Shown piece by piece: positions 9,043 to 17,178 of a DNA stretch of 64,000 nucleotides (within the stretch, counting starts at the first letter, position 1; every line of letters begins with the position of its first letter). The stretch is from an uncultured Clostridia bacterium (GTDB lineage Bacteria; Bacillota; Clostridia; Oscillospirales; CAG-272). The notes beneath the pieces are model-generated. The model ran no database searches, was not told where the DNA came from, and saw nothing but the letters and a program-made list of their open reading frames with translations. The position numbers and the translations under genes were made by a program. The stretch is from positions 1 through 64,000 of the forward strand of contig CALYAD010000053.1 in NCBI GenBank assembly GCA_944393415.1, in the 5' to 3' direction.

Positions 9043-10056
9043 TCAAAAGCTGTCGTAAGCGAAGGCGTTCTGAGAAATGTCGGCTATGTGCCCCGCCATA
9101 TACTCATGATAAGCCTGCGCCGCGATCATGGCGCCGTTATCTCCGCAAAGCGATATCGGCGGCATATAAAGCTCCACACCGGCGCCATCGCAAAGCTTAC
9201 CAGCCGCGCTCCTCAGATGCGAGTTCGCGGATACTCCGCCGGCAATCACCAGCTTCTTTCTTCCGGTTCTCTCAAACGCAGTCGAAAGCTTATTGCAGAC
9301 CGCCGAGGTAAACGCCCCGGTAAACGACGCCGCCATATCGGTTATCGATATTTTTTCCCCCTTTTGCGTAAGCGAGTTAATGGTATTCAGCGCGGCTGTT
9401 TTCAGTCCGCTGAATGAAAAATCAAGACTGTCGTCCGCTATCGCCGCCGAGGGAAGCCTGTATTTCTCGTGATCACCAGCGGAGGCGAGCCTGTCCATTT
9501 CCGCTCCGCAAGGATATTTGAGTCCCATAACTCGCCCTACCTTATCAAAAGCCTCGCCTGCGGCGTCGTCTCGCGTACGCCCCAACGTAACAAACTCAGT
9601 ATAGGAGCGAACGTCTATAATGGAGGTATGCCCTCCCGATACGACAAGCGACAGAAAGGGGGGCTTCAGTTCGGGATACTGAAAATAACACGCCGCGGTG
9701 TGTCCTTTTATATGATCCACCGCCACAAGCGGCTTATGCGCGGAGTACGACAGCGCCTTGGCGAAGCTGACCCCTACCAGCAGCGCGCCTATCAGCCCGG
9801 GATTGACCGTTACCCCGATCACCTCCAGCTCTCTCACGCTTACCCCCGCATCCGTCAGCGCCTCCGTAACTATGTGACATATCGCCTCCGAGTGCGCGCG
9901 CCCCGCGATCTCCGGAACCACTCCGCCGTAAAGACTGTGGATATCCGTCTGTGAAGATACGGCATTTGAAAGTATCCGTTTTTCGCCGTTCTCCTCAAAA
10001 CTCACTACCGCCGCCGCGGTCTCGTCACAGGAGCTTTCTATACCTAAAATAAGCAT
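9043..10056 (-). CDS. tsaD: tRNA N6-adenosine threonylcarbamoyltransferase TsaD
   Basis: This 337-residue enzyme transfers the threonylcarbamoyl group to A37 of ANN-decoding tRNAs. Family features are GIESSCDETAAAVV at the N-terminus, the metal-binding VDHIKGH, SGGHTSI, DDAAGEAFDKVGR and AGGVSANSHLR. Length is typical. It directly follows rimI (42-base gap), the usual Firmicutes pairing. The partners tsaB, tsaC and tsaE are not in this window. The start is ATG with an AGGAGAAAGGAATTTCAGAG leader. Confidence 0.96.
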   Translation of the reverse strand: MLILGIESSCDETAAAVVSFEENGEKRILSNAVSSQTDIHSLYGGVVPEIAGRAHSEAICHIVTEALTDAGVSVRELEVIGVTVNPGLIGALLVGVSFAKALSYSAHKPLVAVDHIKGHTAACYFQYPELKPPFLSLVVSGGHTSIIDVRSYTEFVTLGRTRDDAAGEAFDKVGRVMGLKYPCGAEMDRLASAGDHEKYRLPSAAIADDSLDFSFSGLKTAALNTINSLTQKGEKISITDMAASFTGAFTSAVCNKLSTAFERTGRKKLVIAGGVSANSHLRSAAGKLCDGAGVELYMPPISLCGDNGAMIAAQAYHEYMAGHIADISQNAFAYDSF

Positions 10057-10098
10057 TTCTCTGAAATTCCTTTCTCCTTATATCAGGTATTTTATTTT

Positions 10099-10554
10099 TC
10101 ATTGCGCCCCTTCGGGCGCGTACGCCATAAGCAGCGCGTCCTCGGTCGGTAACCGGTAATAGCCGCGCCTCACCCCGCTGAAGCAAAACCCGCAGCTTTT
10201 ATACAGATTTATCGCCGCCTCGTTGGATGCGCGTACCTCCAGCATTATTTTCCCTCCGCGGCCGCGTTCATGCTCTATCAGGTATTCCATCAGCGCGCGC
10301 GCGTAACCCTTCCCGCGGAGCCCGGGGCTTACGGCGATCCTGAGAAGCTCCGCCTCGTCCTTCACTCTTTCGTCCAGTATAGCGTACCCTGCGGTATTGC
10401 CGGACTGCTCCGCTACCACAAAGACGTATCCGTCGGAGAGCGCCGCGCGAAGCGATTCCCGGCTCCAGGGAGAACTGAATATCAGAGCCTCAAGGCGGCA
10501 TACCGTGAGAATATCGCTCTCCTTTGCGCGCCTTATTATCGGTGCGTCCGTCAT
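10099..10554 (-). CDS. rimI: ribosomal-protein-alanine N-acetyltransferase RimI-like
   Basis: This 151-residue GNAT acetyltransferase carries the acetyl-CoA loop SPGLRGKGYARALMEYL near residues 92-108 and the terminal region ASNEAAINLYKSCGF typical of RimI. The best-known substrate is the N-terminal alanine of S18, though Firmicutes RimI proteins can act more broadly. Its start codon overlaps the stop of the phosphatase gene upstream (ATGA), and tsaD follows, so the three are translationally linked. Confidence 0.88.
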   Translation of the reverse strand: MTDAPIIRRAKESDILTVCRLEALIFSSPWSRESLRAALSDGYVFVVAEQSGNTAGYAILDERVKDEAELLRIAVSPGLRGKGYARALMEYLIEHERGRGGKIMLEVRASNEAAINLYKSCGFCFSGVRRGYYRLPTEDALLMAYAPEGAQ

Positions 10555-11060
10555 AAAGCGAACGAGCCCTTTATTCCTTCGGTTATGCTGTCAAGACAGC
10601 GGTCATATTCCTTCTGCCCCATCAGAAAAGGATCCGGTATGTCCTCAGGCATAGCCGAAAATTTCGATGCGTATTGGGGAAAATCGTATATCAGCCTCAT
10701 GAGGTGCTGCTTTGTCATAGCTATTACACGGTCGCATTCAGCGCATACCCGTTCGTCTATCCTTCGGGCGCGATGCGTCCTGTAATCATTTCCCTCAACG
10801 GGTGTGACTCCCGCTTTCTGCAGCGCCGAAACGGCGTTCTCCGCAATGGGATCGCCCGGATTTGCCGAAAGTCCCGCGGAAACAGCGTTATACCTTCCGC
10901 CGCCGAGATAATTCAGCACCGCTGCCGCCATGGGACTGCGGCAGGTGTTGCCGGTACACACAAAGCAGACCTTAAGAGGCTTATCCGGAATATCCCCGCA
11001 CTTAAGAAGCTCGCTGAGCGTTTCTCCGTCCGCCTTATTCATTACCATGCTGTCCTGCAT
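10551..11060 (-). CDS. low-molecular-weight phosphatase, YwlE-like (protein arginine phosphatase type)
   Basis: This 169-residue protein has the catalytic P-loop CTGNTCRSP near residue 36 and the acid loop DIPDPF near 142. The threonine in CTGNTCRS is the residue associated with phosphoarginine selectivity in YwlE, in place of a hydrophobic residue in tyrosine phosphatases. Arginine phosphatase activity is therefore inferred, not shown. There is an N-terminal extension of about 30 residues before the catalytic domain. The start is ambiguous: ATG at 11060 is chosen after GGAAGGGATGATGA; TTG at 11063 and ATGs further in are possible. rimI overlaps its stop codon. Confidence 0.82.
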   Translation of the reverse strand: MQDSMVMNKADGETLSELLKCGDIPDKPLKVCFVCTGNTCRSPMAAAVLNYLGGGRYNAVSAGLSANPGDPIAENAVSALQKAGVTPVEGNDYRTHRARRIDERVCAECDRVIAMTKQHLMRLIYDFPQYASKFSAMPEDIPDPFLMGQKEYDRCLDSITEGIKGSFAL

Positions 11061-11271
11061 CAAAAATCATCATCCCTTCCAAATAAATGACCATTTGTTA
11101 AAAACCATAAATTTCATCTCGCGCCCGCCTCGAACCGTTATATTCGCCAGATACTATGCACATAAAAACCGACACTATGAAATACAGTTTAAAGCGACCC
11201 CAAAACGGCTTTTTGACCTCCCGTATGCCGTAAAAGAACCGATATTTCCCGACAGCCCGCGAAGGCTTTTG

Positions 11272-11934
11272 TTATTCGAAATAATCGCTGAGCTCGTCCC
11301 CGATATTCACGCAGCGGTTAAAGGAGCGGTCCATCAGATAACGTTCTCCGTCTTCGGTTCGGAAAAACTGTATATAGTAATACAGGTAATCGTATTCCTT
11401 GCTTGTAAAATATAAAAACAAAACGGAGTCGCTGTCAATGTCGCTCGGCATTTCGCACTGCTCGCCCTCAAGGATCAGGGACGCAGCCTTGATCGCCGCT
11501 TCATTCTGCATAATTCCTATCGGTATCGCGATCATTCCTACCTCGCAGACAAACGCCATGTTGATATCGAAATCCTGCAGGGAGGGTAAGGGATGCTCTA
11601 TATTATAGTAAACGTCGTATATGTTGTCCTGGTCGGTGGTTATCAGCACCGACGGGTCCACTCCCGGGACCTTATAAAACTCCGTCTCCTTATATACTCC
11701 GTACGCCTTGTCCTTTGTCAGCTTGACCGGCTGATAGCACATCGGCGCGATGCTGTACGTTATCCCTGCCCTTTTGTCATATATCACGCTGCCTCCTGAG
11801 TCCGAGGTAAAATGCACCACCCCGAAATAACTGTTAAAAAACACAGCGGCAAGTATTGCCGCTACAAGAAACAGCAGAACTATGACTACCGGTATCACCG
11901 GGAAACCCTTTTTGGTTTTTGTTTTACTTGACAT
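11272..11934 (-). CDS. membrane-anchored protein of unknown function
   Basis: This 220-residue protein starts with a short basic segment (SSKTKTKKG), then one strong hydrophobic helix at about residues 12-32, and a soluble tail of about 185 residues rich in Tyr and Asp. This predicts a single-pass protein with the tail outside the cell. No known domain is recognised. It lies between the dCMP deaminase gene (27-base gap) and the phosphatase gene (211-base gap), and is probably co-transcribed with galU and the deaminase. The spacer downstream, 11061-11271, shows no further structure. Confidence 0.7.
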   Translation of the reverse strand: MSSKTKTKKGFPVIPVVIVLLFLVAAILAAVFFNSYFGVVHFTSDSGGSVIYDKRAGITYSIAPMCYQPVKLTKDKAYGVYKETEFYKVPGVDPSVLITTDQDNIYDVYYNIEHPLPSLQDFDINMAFVCEVGMIAIPIGIMQNEAAIKAASLILEGEQCEMPSDIDSDSVLFLYFTSKEYDYLYYYIQFFRTEDGERYLMDRSFNRCVNIGDELSDYFE

Positions 11935-11961
11935 TTTTTCTCTTCATTCCCCCTTTGACCT

Positions 11962-12450
11962 TTAATAGCCCTTTCTTCCGGTCAGACTGTCGTCGTCGGA
12001 TATCCATTCCTCCACGTTTATCTCACGGTAATCGTCCGGAGTGTTCCTTATTACGACGCGGCTTATTCCCGCGTTGATTATCAGTCTTTTACACATCGCG
12101 CAGCTGTTTGTGCCCGGAACAAGCTCGCCGGTCTTTGAGTCCAGACAAGCCATATAGAGCGTTGAGCCGAGCATCTGCTCCCTTGACGCGGATATTATCG
12201 CGTTCGCCTCGGAATGCACCGAACGGCACAGCTCATACCTCTCTCCGCGCGGGATGTTCAGCTCGTCCCTTATACATGAACCGAGATCGCTGCAGTTTTT
12301 TCTGCCCCTCGGCGCTCCGTTATACCCGGTTGATACTATAACGTCGTTTTTCACGATTATAGCCCCATATGATTTCCTGAGACAGGTGCTGCGGGTAGCG
12401 ACAGTCTGCGCAATATCGAGATAATAATTTTCCTTGCTTACTCTTGTCAT
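11962..12450 (-). CDS. dCMP deaminase (ComEB-like)
   Basis: This is a 162-residue cytidine/deoxycytidylate deaminase-fold protein. The zinc motif reads VHSEANAI (usual HAEANAI) and SCAMCKRLIINAGI (usual PCxxC). It probably deaminates dCMP to dUMP to supply thymidylate. An open frame runs 43 codons further upstream into the galU end, but the start at MTRVSKENYY is preferred: family proteins begin here and AAGAAAGGAACGGTCATC precedes it. It lies just downstream of galU. Known regulators of this enzyme (dCTP/dTTP) cannot be judged from the sequence. Confidence 0.85.
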   Translation of the reverse strand: MTRVSKENYYLDIAQTVATRSTCLRKSYGAIIVKNDVIVSTGYNGAPRGRKNCSDLGSCIRDELNIPRGERYELCRSVHSEANAIISASREQMLGSTLYMACLDSKTGELVPGTNSCAMCKRLIINAGISRVVIRNTPDDYREINVEEWISDDDSLTGRKGY

Positions 12451-12559
12451 TTTGATGACCGTTCCTTTCTTGCGCGGACGGCGCTTTTTGTTCGCCCCGA
12501 GCGGCGCATATGCCGCGAAAGGCGTGTTAAACCCCAGACCTTTTACAGACGGGCAGGGC

Positions 12560-13441
12560 TCAGGTGAGCTTTGAGACAAATTCCTTCAAAAAATCCTTGA
12601 AACGCTCCCCAAACTCCGGATTTTTCGCCGCCTGCTCCACATTGGCTATCAAAAAACCCAGCTTTGAGCCCATATCATAACGCACACCCTCAAAATCCAG
12701 CGCCATCATGCCGTCACGGCGGGCAAGCACCCGCATGGCGTCGGTCAGCTGTATCTCTCCGCCGGCGCCCGGAGGAGTTTCCCTCAGTATCTCAAATATA
12801 TCAGACGGCAGTATAACACGACCGAGCACCGCGAAATTCGTTATTATCTGGTCTCTTTTCGGCTTTTCGATCATGTCGCTGACCGTATAGACATTATCTG
12901 AAAAGGGCTTGGCGTCCAGAGTACAGTATTTCATTATAAGCTCGTCGCTTACCTGCTTTACGCCGAGAACCCCAAGTCCCGTCTTTTGATATATTTCCAT
13001 CAGCTGAGAGACGACCGGCTTTTCCGAAAATATCACGTCGTCTCCATACAGAACCGCAAACGGCTCGCCCGCAGCGAACGCCTCCGCGCGAAGGACCGCG
13101 TGCCCAAGCCCCTTTGTTTCAAGCTGGCGCATAAAGGTTATATTGACACCCCGGCATATCGCCCGAAGAGAGCTTATCAGCTCCTCCTTGCCTGACTCGC
13201 GGAGCTTTTCCTCGTATTCAGGGGAGTAATCGAAATAGTCCTCGATCGCACCCTTCCCGCGTCCCGTAATTATAAGTATATCCGTTATGCCGCTTTTTGC
13301 GGCTTCCTCAACAAGATACGATATGGCGGGCCTGTCCACTATCGGAAGCATTTCCTTCGGTACCGCTCTGGCTATGGGAAGCATCCTTGTGCCGAGTCCC
13401 GCCGCCGGGATGACCGCCTTTGTTACTTTTTTTATTTCCAC
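12560..13441 (-). CDS. galU: UTP-glucose-1-phosphate uridylyltransferase
   Basis: This 293-residue nucleotidyltransferase makes UDP-glucose from UTP and glucose 1-phosphate. It shows the N-terminal PAAGLGTRMLPIARAVPKEM signature, VLYGDDVIF, and GGEIQLTDAM. Start is GTG (at 13441), with GGAAGGAAAACTCA in front. It heads the group galU, dCMP deaminase and membrane-anchored protein. UDP-glucose would feed cell-envelope glycans, glycolipids or galactose metabolism. Upstream is a repeat-rich spacer of about 400 bases with no clear promoter. Confidence 0.95.
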   Translation of the reverse strand: MEIKKVTKAVIPAAGLGTRMLPIARAVPKEMLPIVDRPAISYLVEEAAKSGITDILIITGRGKGAIEDYFDYSPEYEEKLRESGKEELISSLRAICRGVNITFMRQLETKGLGHAVLRAEAFAAGEPFAVLYGDDVIFSEKPVVSQLMEIYQKTGLGVLGVKQVSDELIMKYCTLDAKPFSDNVYTVSDMIEKPKRDQIITNFAVLGRVILPSDIFEILRETPPGAGGEIQLTDAMRVLARRDGMMALDFEGVRYDMGSKLGFLIANVEQAAKNPEFGERFKDFLKEFVSKLT

Positions 13442-13629
13442 TGAGTTTTCCTTCCGGTTAACAATTAAACATTTAATATAAATATTATATTACACGCGCG
13501 GCTCTTCTTCAACCGGTACGGCGAATATTTAAAAAAAATGTTACATAAAACCGATTATAGTCCCATTTATTTCCCTCAAAAACTTTTCTTAAAAGGATAT
13601 ATGATTGAATCAGTCTAAGCGTGTTATTG

Positions 13630-13716
13630 CATCTTCGCCTCCGGCTTTTTGTAAGCTCAGAGAAACGCGGCGCACCTCCCGGCGCTCCGCTGAAGTCCGG
13701 AGAAGTCGGATACGGC
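13630..13716 (+). repeat. dispersed 86-bp palindromic repeat, solitary copy
   Basis: CATCTTCGCCTCCGGC at the start and GTCCGGAGAAGTCGGATACGG at the end match the units at 62451-62850. The outer ends are complementary (CTCCGG/CCGGAG), so a transcript could fold into one closed structure. Confidence 0.8.
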
Positions 13717-13768
13717 GACGAAACCTCACTTCGGACTTATCCTCTCCAGAGAAATTTTGGGGAGGTTT

Positions 13769-13836
13769 CAGGAACCCTTTTTATAAAAAGGGTTCCTGAG
13801 AAAAAGGGGAACTTTTTGAAAAAAGTTCCCCCTTTT
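13769..13836 (-). terminator. double hairpin between galU and the DUF4965 gene
   Basis: Two inverted repeats lie next to each other: CAGGAACCCTTTT/AAAAGGGTTCCTG at 13769-13798, and AAAAGGGGAACTTTT/AAAAGTTCCCCCTTTT at 13802-13836. Read from the minus gene (stop at 13858) they follow AGTTTTTGAAGGGG, the same order as at 18350, 41280 and 62890. They probably end the DUF4965 transcript. Confidence 0.75.
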
Positions 13837-13857
13837 AAATCCCCTTCAAAAACTATT

Positions 13858-15795
13858 CTACTTTAAAAGTACTTTCCTGCTCTTTTCACGGAAGTCCTTT
13901 TCCATAAGCTTGATAAACAGCCCTCCCTGTACGCTCCTGTGCTGGAAGTGTTCCATAAGAGAGGTAACGGAATCATACCAGTCGTTCATCGGTACCCGTG
14001 ACGGAGAGCGGTCGTATGTTCTCCAGACCGGTTCGATAAAGCGACGGAAATCGTCGTCTGATTCAAACATGGTCGCCGTCCAGACGATCCAGTCGGATTT
14101 GGTATATAACGCGCGGTTATCAAGCGGCATACCATAGGGATTTACATGGCGGAAATAACTTGCAAGCTCACTCTGTATAGCCTCGGCGGGGAAAATTCCC
14201 GTACCGAACAGCTTATCCCATACGGCGTTATATTTCAAAGAAAACGTTCCCTCTCGGTCAAATGCGAGCCGGTAGCTTCCGTCTCCGTTTTTGGCGGTAT
14301 CAAGCCAGACGCGCGCCATTTCCCTTGCTTTTTTCAGATAAGACTCGGCTTTGCGCTTGGCCCCAAGCATCCGGAAAATGATTGAAAGACCCGCAAGTCC
14401 CATTATCGCCTTAAGCGAAAGATTGCAGTTGTGAGCAAGATGTCCGGCAAAGTCGTCTGTGCATAGCTGGTTTTCGGGATCCTGACCGTATTCGATAAGA
14501 TATTTCGCCCACTGCTCAAGAACATCTATATGCTCCCGGATGAATGAGGTGTTCCCCTGCGCGACCGCAACGGACGCTGCCATTATCAGCATATTTCCGC
14601 ATTCCTCGACCGGCATCTGCATCTCCATAGGATGCTTTCCGTCCTTTTCGCCGTAATACTGTCCGTTAAGAATAGGGTATCGTCCGGCGTCGTGCGGCGC
14701 GAAGTCATACGGCCAATTCTCGCTTGCGGCAAACCTGAATATCGGACGCATCATGCCTTTGACAAATTCGGGGTTATAATGAAGAAACATCGGTATAGAC
14801 GGATAGCTCACATCCACTGTAGCCGCGCAGCCGTTGGAAAAGCACTCCTTTGAAACGAAAAGCAGCTGACCATCCTCGTCACACGCGGTCTTGTGAGCCG
14901 CGAAAACCTGGCGGTAGGCAAGCGAAAGCAGCTCGGCGTACTGTTCTCCTCCTGCTCTGCAGGCGTCTATATAAAGCTTATCCGAAAATTCCCGACATCT
15001 TTTTACCAACCTGTCATAGGACGCCGCCGCCTTTTCTATCGCCATTTCAATGGTCATTCCGTCGCGGTTCCACCAAGAGGAGAGCTTTTTGCCGAAATAG
15101 ATAATACTGTTGATATCATCATAGGCAAACATTATCAGCGCCTCTCCCTCAGCCGACGCGGTAAGAGATGTAAGCTCGGTTTTTTTGCCGTCATCGCTTG
15201 CATATTTCGTTTTTCCGGCAGTAACGGAAGCCCCTTTTCCCTTAGCCGCGAGATAAAAATATCCCCAGTCTATACGCACGTCGTCTCCGGAACGGTTAAG
15301 TACATTTTGCTCGGAATTGCCCATACGCATGCACGGTATACCGGAAATATCCGCCTCCGACGCGACTACCGGCGACTGACCGGCCTTGTCAAGACAGATC
15401 TCTTCCGATACAGAAACGGTAAATCCGACGGAATGCTTTGCGCTGTCAACGGATTCGTATGTAAGCTTAAGATAGCTCACGGGACGGCTGACCAGATCAG
15501 GATCGTCCGGGAGCAGCGGAGTCAGGAAGAACGCTTTTATCCTTACCATCCCCGCCTCAAAAACATAAGTTGTGGATAGGGCGTCGACATCAAGAGATAT
15601 CTGCTCTGCGGGAGCGTCGTCGGAGACGCCCATAAAACGAAAAATTTTACCGTCTACATTTACAAGACCTAACATTGAATTGGGCTTGCCAGTCCAATGG
15701 CAGACCGTTTTGTCTGTCAGCCTGTCGGCGGGCGACCAAACCGAAAAGTATGGGTCAACGGTAATAAGCGGTACAGAAGGTGCTCTTAGTTTCAT
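13858..15795 (-). CDS. glutaminase-domain (DUF4964/DUF4965/DUF1793) protein
   Basis: This 645-residue protein matches the GtaA-like glutaminase family. The N-terminal APSVPLITVDPYFSVWS and HWTGKPNSM belong to DUF4964, the middle contains SYPSIPMFLHYNPEFVKGM and DFAPHDAGRYPI, then DDFAGHLAHNCNLS and DNRALYTKSDWIVW near the C-terminus form an alpha/alpha-barrel. No signal peptide is present, so it is cytoplasmic, unlike the fungal extracellular enzymes. True activity (glutaminase or a glycoside hydrolase-like role) is unproven for bacterial members. It starts at MKLRAP after GAAAGGAAAAAT; ten extra codons upstream are rejected. It is a single-gene unit. Confidence 0.82.
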   Translation of the reverse strand: MKLRAPSVPLITVDPYFSVWSPADRLTDKTVCHWTGKPNSMLGLVNVDGKIFRFMGVSDDAPAEQISLDVDALSTTYVFEAGMVRIKAFFLTPLLPDDPDLVSRPVSYLKLTYESVDSAKHSVGFTVSVSEEICLDKAGQSPVVASEADISGIPCMRMGNSEQNVLNRSGDDVRIDWGYFYLAAKGKGASVTAGKTKYASDDGKKTELTSLTASAEGEALIMFAYDDINSIIYFGKKLSSWWNRDGMTIEMAIEKAAASYDRLVKRCREFSDKLYIDACRAGGEQYAELLSLAYRQVFAAHKTACDEDGQLLFVSKECFSNGCAATVDVSYPSIPMFLHYNPEFVKGMMRPIFRFAASENWPYDFAPHDAGRYPILNGQYYGEKDGKHPMEMQMPVEECGNMLIMAASVAVAQGNTSFIREHIDVLEQWAKYLIEYGQDPENQLCTDDFAGHLAHNCNLSLKAIMGLAGLSIIFRMLGAKRKAESYLKKAREMARVWLDTAKNGDGSYRLAFDREGTFSLKYNAVWDKLFGTGIFPAEAIQSELASYFRHVNPYGMPLDNRALYTKSDWIVWTATMFESDDDFRRFIEPVWRTYDRSPSRVPMNDWYDSVTSLMEHFQHRSVQGGLFIKLMEKDFREKSRKVLLK

Positions 15796-15926
15796 ATTTT
15801 TCCTTTCACGCCGCATCTGCGGCATTTTTTATTTTCAGGATGCATCACATCCATGTTTTATTGTTTATATGAAATTAATTTTAATCAGTCACCCATGCCG
15901 TCAGAGGCGGCTCAAATAGACAAGAT

Positions 15927-16265
15927 AAATTTTCGTGCTTCGTTCTACGAAGCAAAAGTACTATGTACTTTTAGAAAATTTGGGCGTGAAATCACCTGCA
16001 TTCTGATGCGATCAGATTAATCTTTCACGCTAATCTCCCATGCCGAAAATTTTCGTGTTTTGCTCCGCAAAAAAATTTATGAGTGAAACCGTCCGCGTTC
16101 TGACACGATGAAATATAGCTTTCACGCTATCTTACACATGACATTCGGATAAATATGATTAATTTTCGTGTTTTGCTTTAGCAAAACAAAAAGCGTTCAG
16201 CTTTTTAGAAAATTTACGCGTGAAACCGTCCGCGTTCTGACACGATGAAATATAGCTTTCACGCT
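15927..16265 (+). repeat. three repeats of the TTTTCGTG...TTTCACGCT family
   Basis: Copies lie at 15927-16031, 16046-16128 (shorter) and 16161-16265. Each begins AATTTTCGTG(T/C)TT, has a small palindrome such as TTTTGCTTTAGCAAAA, then GCGTGAAA, CCGTCCGCGTTCTGACACG in two of the three, and ends TTTCACGCT. The outer GCGTGAAA and TTTCACGC are complementary. The last copy runs into the truB stop codon. Together they fill the 468-base spacer between truB and the DUF4965 gene, where no gene is seen. Confidence 0.85.
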
Positions 16266-17178
16266 AGATCCTGAACTGCTTAACCGGCTTTATCGCGCTT
16301 CCGTCCGGGTATATCCGCACCCTTCCGAGAGCAAAAAAACCATCTTTATCGCAAAGCCGAACTAAAGTATTTTCCGGAATGTGTGTTCCCAGCTTATTCT
16401 GGTATAATTCGCATCCGCACAGTCCGAGACGCGCGTAAAAGTCCGCAAGCTTTACCCCCGGACAGCCTGAAAACAGCGAATCGACCGGGCGCAGACAGGA
16501 AAGGCGTTGGTTTTCATCCATATCCGAAAGCCGGTCGAGCGTCACGCTGTCCTCAAGTCCGAAGTCGCCGCAGGAGAGGCGGACAAGCGAGGACATAACG
16601 CCTCCTGTCCCGAGCGCTTTTCCTATGTCCGAGCATAACGTCCGGATGTACGTTCCTTTTGAAACTCTGACAAGAAGCCTGTATTCAGCCCGGTCTTCGG
16701 TAGGCATCACTTCAAGCGCGTCCACCCTGACAGGCCTTGGAGCCCGCTCAATCTCTCGTCCCGCGCGCGCAAGCTCAAGCAGCTTCTTTCCGTCCACCTT
16801 CAGCGCGCTGTACATCGGAGGAACCTGCAAAATGTCACCCCGAAAGCTTTCCGCGGCTTCTCTGACACTCGCGGGTGAAGGGAAAATGCCTTCGTACCTG
16901 CCTGTGATTTTACCTGTAATATCCTCAGTATCGGTGGTAATACCCAGCCTTAATCCCGCCAGATACTCCTTTTCCTCCGACACAAGAAACTCACTGGCCT
17001 TAACCGCCCGTCCTATCATTATGACAAGAACTCCCTCGGCAAGCGGATCGAGCGTACCCGTATGACCAACCTGCTTAGTGCCGAACATCCGTCTTATCTT
17101 ATATATTACGTCGTGTGAGGTACACCCGGACGGCTTGTTGACACATAGCACGCCGCCGACCGTTCTTATATCACACAT
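16264..17178 (-). CDS. truB: tRNA pseudouridine(55) synthase TruB
   Basis: This 304-residue enzyme makes pseudouridine 55 in tRNA T-loops. Motifs are VNKPSGCTSHDVIYKIR at the N-terminus, the catalytic VGHTGTLDPLAEGVL with Asp near residue 43, and the RVSKGTYIRTLCSDIG region, with a C-terminal PUA-like part. The start codon overlaps the end of nrnA by eight bases, so the pair is translationally coupled. The TAG stop lies at the edge of a repeat copy. Confidence 0.95.
   Translation of the reverse strand: MCDIRTVGGVLCVNKPSGCTSHDVIYKIRRMFGTKQVGHTGTLDPLAEGVLVIMIGRAVKASEFLVSEEKEYLAGLRLGITTDTEDITGKITGRYEGIFPSPASVREAAESFRGDILQVPPMYSALKVDGKKLLELARAGREIERAPRPVRVDALEVMPTEDRAEYRLLVRVSKGTYIRTLCSDIGKALGTGGVMSSLVRLSCGDFGLEDSVTLDRLSDMDENQRLSCLRPVDSLFSGCPGVKLADFYARLGLCGCELYQNKLGTHIPENTLVRLCDKDGFFALGRVRIYPDGSAIKPVKQFRI

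Larger units (their letters stand above)
13442..13857. other. 416-bp intergenic region with repeats
   Basis: No gene is seen. It holds an AT-rich stretch near 13480-13560, a CTCAAAAACTTTTC motif (complement of the gene-end element) near 13575, one copy of the 86-bp palindromic repeat at 13630-13716, and two strong hairpins at 13769-13836. Confidence 0.7.

Noticed and set aside
11064-11271. tRNA-like TTCGA sequence near 11130
   Set aside because: A T-loop-like string is present on the minus strand but no acceptor stem or anticodon arm could be paired with it.
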